Shown: positions 6,514-6,977 of the stretch, piece by piece
Layout of the letters: each line of letters begins with the position of its first letter
How positions within the stretch are numbered: position 1 is the first letter of the stretch
Assembly: GCA_025451715.1 (NCBI GenBank)
Contig: JANWJY010000138.1
Location: 1 to 6,977, forward strand
Direction: 5' to 3'
DNA from: Fimbriimonadaceae bacterium
GTDB taxonomy: Bacteria > Armatimonadota > Fimbriimonadia > Fimbriimonadales > Fimbriimonadaceae
Length of the DNA stretch: 6,977 nucleotides
Translations under genes and position numbers: made by a program
Notes under the pieces: generated by a model
Databases searched by the model: none
Told to the model about the DNA's origin: nothing
The model's input: the letters and a program-made list of their open reading frames with translations, nothing else

Positions 6514-6977
6514 TTGAAGACCAGTTTTCTCGCCCTTTTCGCTTCCCTTGTGCTCGTTCTGGCCGGTTGCCAGGGCGGCACGCCCAACGCGAGCCAGCCT
6601 GAGGGTGGCGACAAGCCCGCAGAGAAGAAGAAGGTCGTCGTCGGGTTCAGCCAGATCGGCGCCGAGAGCGCGTGGCGCACCGCGAACACCGAGTCCATTC
6701 GGTCTGAGGCCGACAAGCGCGGGGTCGAGCTGAAGTTTTCTGACGCCCAGGGAGACCAGGTCAACCAGATCGCAGCGATCAAGAACTTCATAGCGCAGGG
6801 CGTCGACGTCATCGCTTTCGCGCCGGTGGTCGTGACAGGTTGGGAGTCCGTGCTGCAGGAGGCGAAGGAAGCGAAGATTCCTGTGATCGTCTCGGACCGC
6901 AGGCCAGACGTGCCTGACGACCTCTACGTGACGTTCATCGGGTCCGACTTTATCGAGGAGGGCCGGATGGCCGCACG
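6514..6977 (+). CDS. ytfQ: YtfQ-like sugar ABC transporter substrate-binding lipoprotein, N-terminal part
   Basis: Periplasmic-binding protein of the ribose/galactofuranose class (type 1 periplasmic-binding fold), 154 codons visible, running off the right edge. TTG 6514 is chosen because of AGGAGA just upstream and because it places a proper lipoprotein signal: K2, hydrophobic core FLALFASLVLVL, lipobox L16-A17-G18-C19. A polar linker (20-40) leads into the mature domain at VVVGFSQIGAESAWRTANTE (41-60), the YtfQ signature region, followed by AIKNFIAQGVDVIAFAPVV (88-106), TGWESVLQEAKEAKIPV (108-124) and the SDRRPDV loop (127-133). From recall it resembles E. coli YtfQ, which binds galactofuranose for the YtfQRT-YjfF importer; the sugar here is not proven. 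The ATPase and permease genes would be expected to the right. The lipid anchor is unlike the soluble E. coli protein. No pump link is evident despite the shared upstream region. Confidence 0.9.
   Translation, partial: MKTSFLALFASLVLVLAGCQGGTPNASQPEGGDKPAEKKKVVVGFSQIGAESAWRTANTESIRSEADKRGVELKFSDAQGDQVNQIAAIKNFIAQGVDVIAFAPVVVTGWESVLQEAKEAKIPVIVSDRRPDVPDDLYVTFIGSDFIEEGRMAA

Noticed and set aside
6501..6812. 103-codon minus-strand open frame under the sugar-binding gene
   Set aside because: The plus-strand frame has a ribosome site, lipobox and YtfQ motifs; the minus frame has none of these.
1..6977. Transposon ends, tRNA or rRNA genes, CRISPR arrays, phage or toxin-antitoxin genes
   Set aside because: I looked on both strands and saw no array-like repeats, transposase motifs or RNA-gene structures; nearly all the DNA is accounted for by five ordinary protein genes.

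Overview
This is a G+C-rich stretch from a diderm (outer-membrane-bearing) bacterium. Its core is a complete tripartite RND efflux operon on the minus strand. A truncated protease gene lies on the left edge and a truncated sugar-ABC binding-protein gene on the right edge, both on the plus strand. The lineage cannot be fixed from sequence alone. The TolC-type outer-membrane channel proves an outer membrane, while the sugar-binding protein carries a lipobox, a habit more usual in monoderms and in diderm Terrabacteria (for example Armatimonadota) than in Proteobacteria. GTG and TTG starts are both used. The phylum remains a guess.

Layout, left to right. Bases 1-240 (+) are the last 79 codons of an S9-family (dipeptidyl-peptidase IV-like) serine peptidase, holding the catalytic Asp and His. 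It converges on the efflux operon with only 4 bases between the two stop codons. A perfect 10-bp GC hairpin sits just inside the end of the outer-membrane gene. The efflux operon reads right to left: a periplasmic adaptor (membrane fusion protein, 6353-4764), an HAE1-type RND proton/drug antiporter (4767-1576) and a TolC-family outer-membrane channel (1579-245). Both junctions are 4-base overlaps (ATGA, then GTGA), so the three genes are very probably co-transcribed and translationally coupled. A 160-bp divergent intergenic region (6354-6513) separates the operon from a plus-strand gene for a YtfQ-like (galactofuranose-type) ABC substrate-binding lipoprotein, which runs off the right edge.

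The three efflux proteins should form one envelope-spanning pump. The RND trimer takes substrates from the periplasm or inner-membrane leaflet using the proton-motive force, the adaptor bridges the periplasm, and the TolC trimer opens to the outside. No dedicated regulator (TetR, MarR, two-component) is visible in the window. Any local control would have to act in the shared intergenic region, which holds a 9-bp direct repeat, a short dyad and a good -10 hexamer facing the sugar gene.

I see no clearly novel system here. The most distinctive points are the very long adaptor coiled coil with symmetric breaks, the glycine-rich switch loop of the RND pump, the organisation of the intergenic region, and the hairpin at the convergent gene ends.
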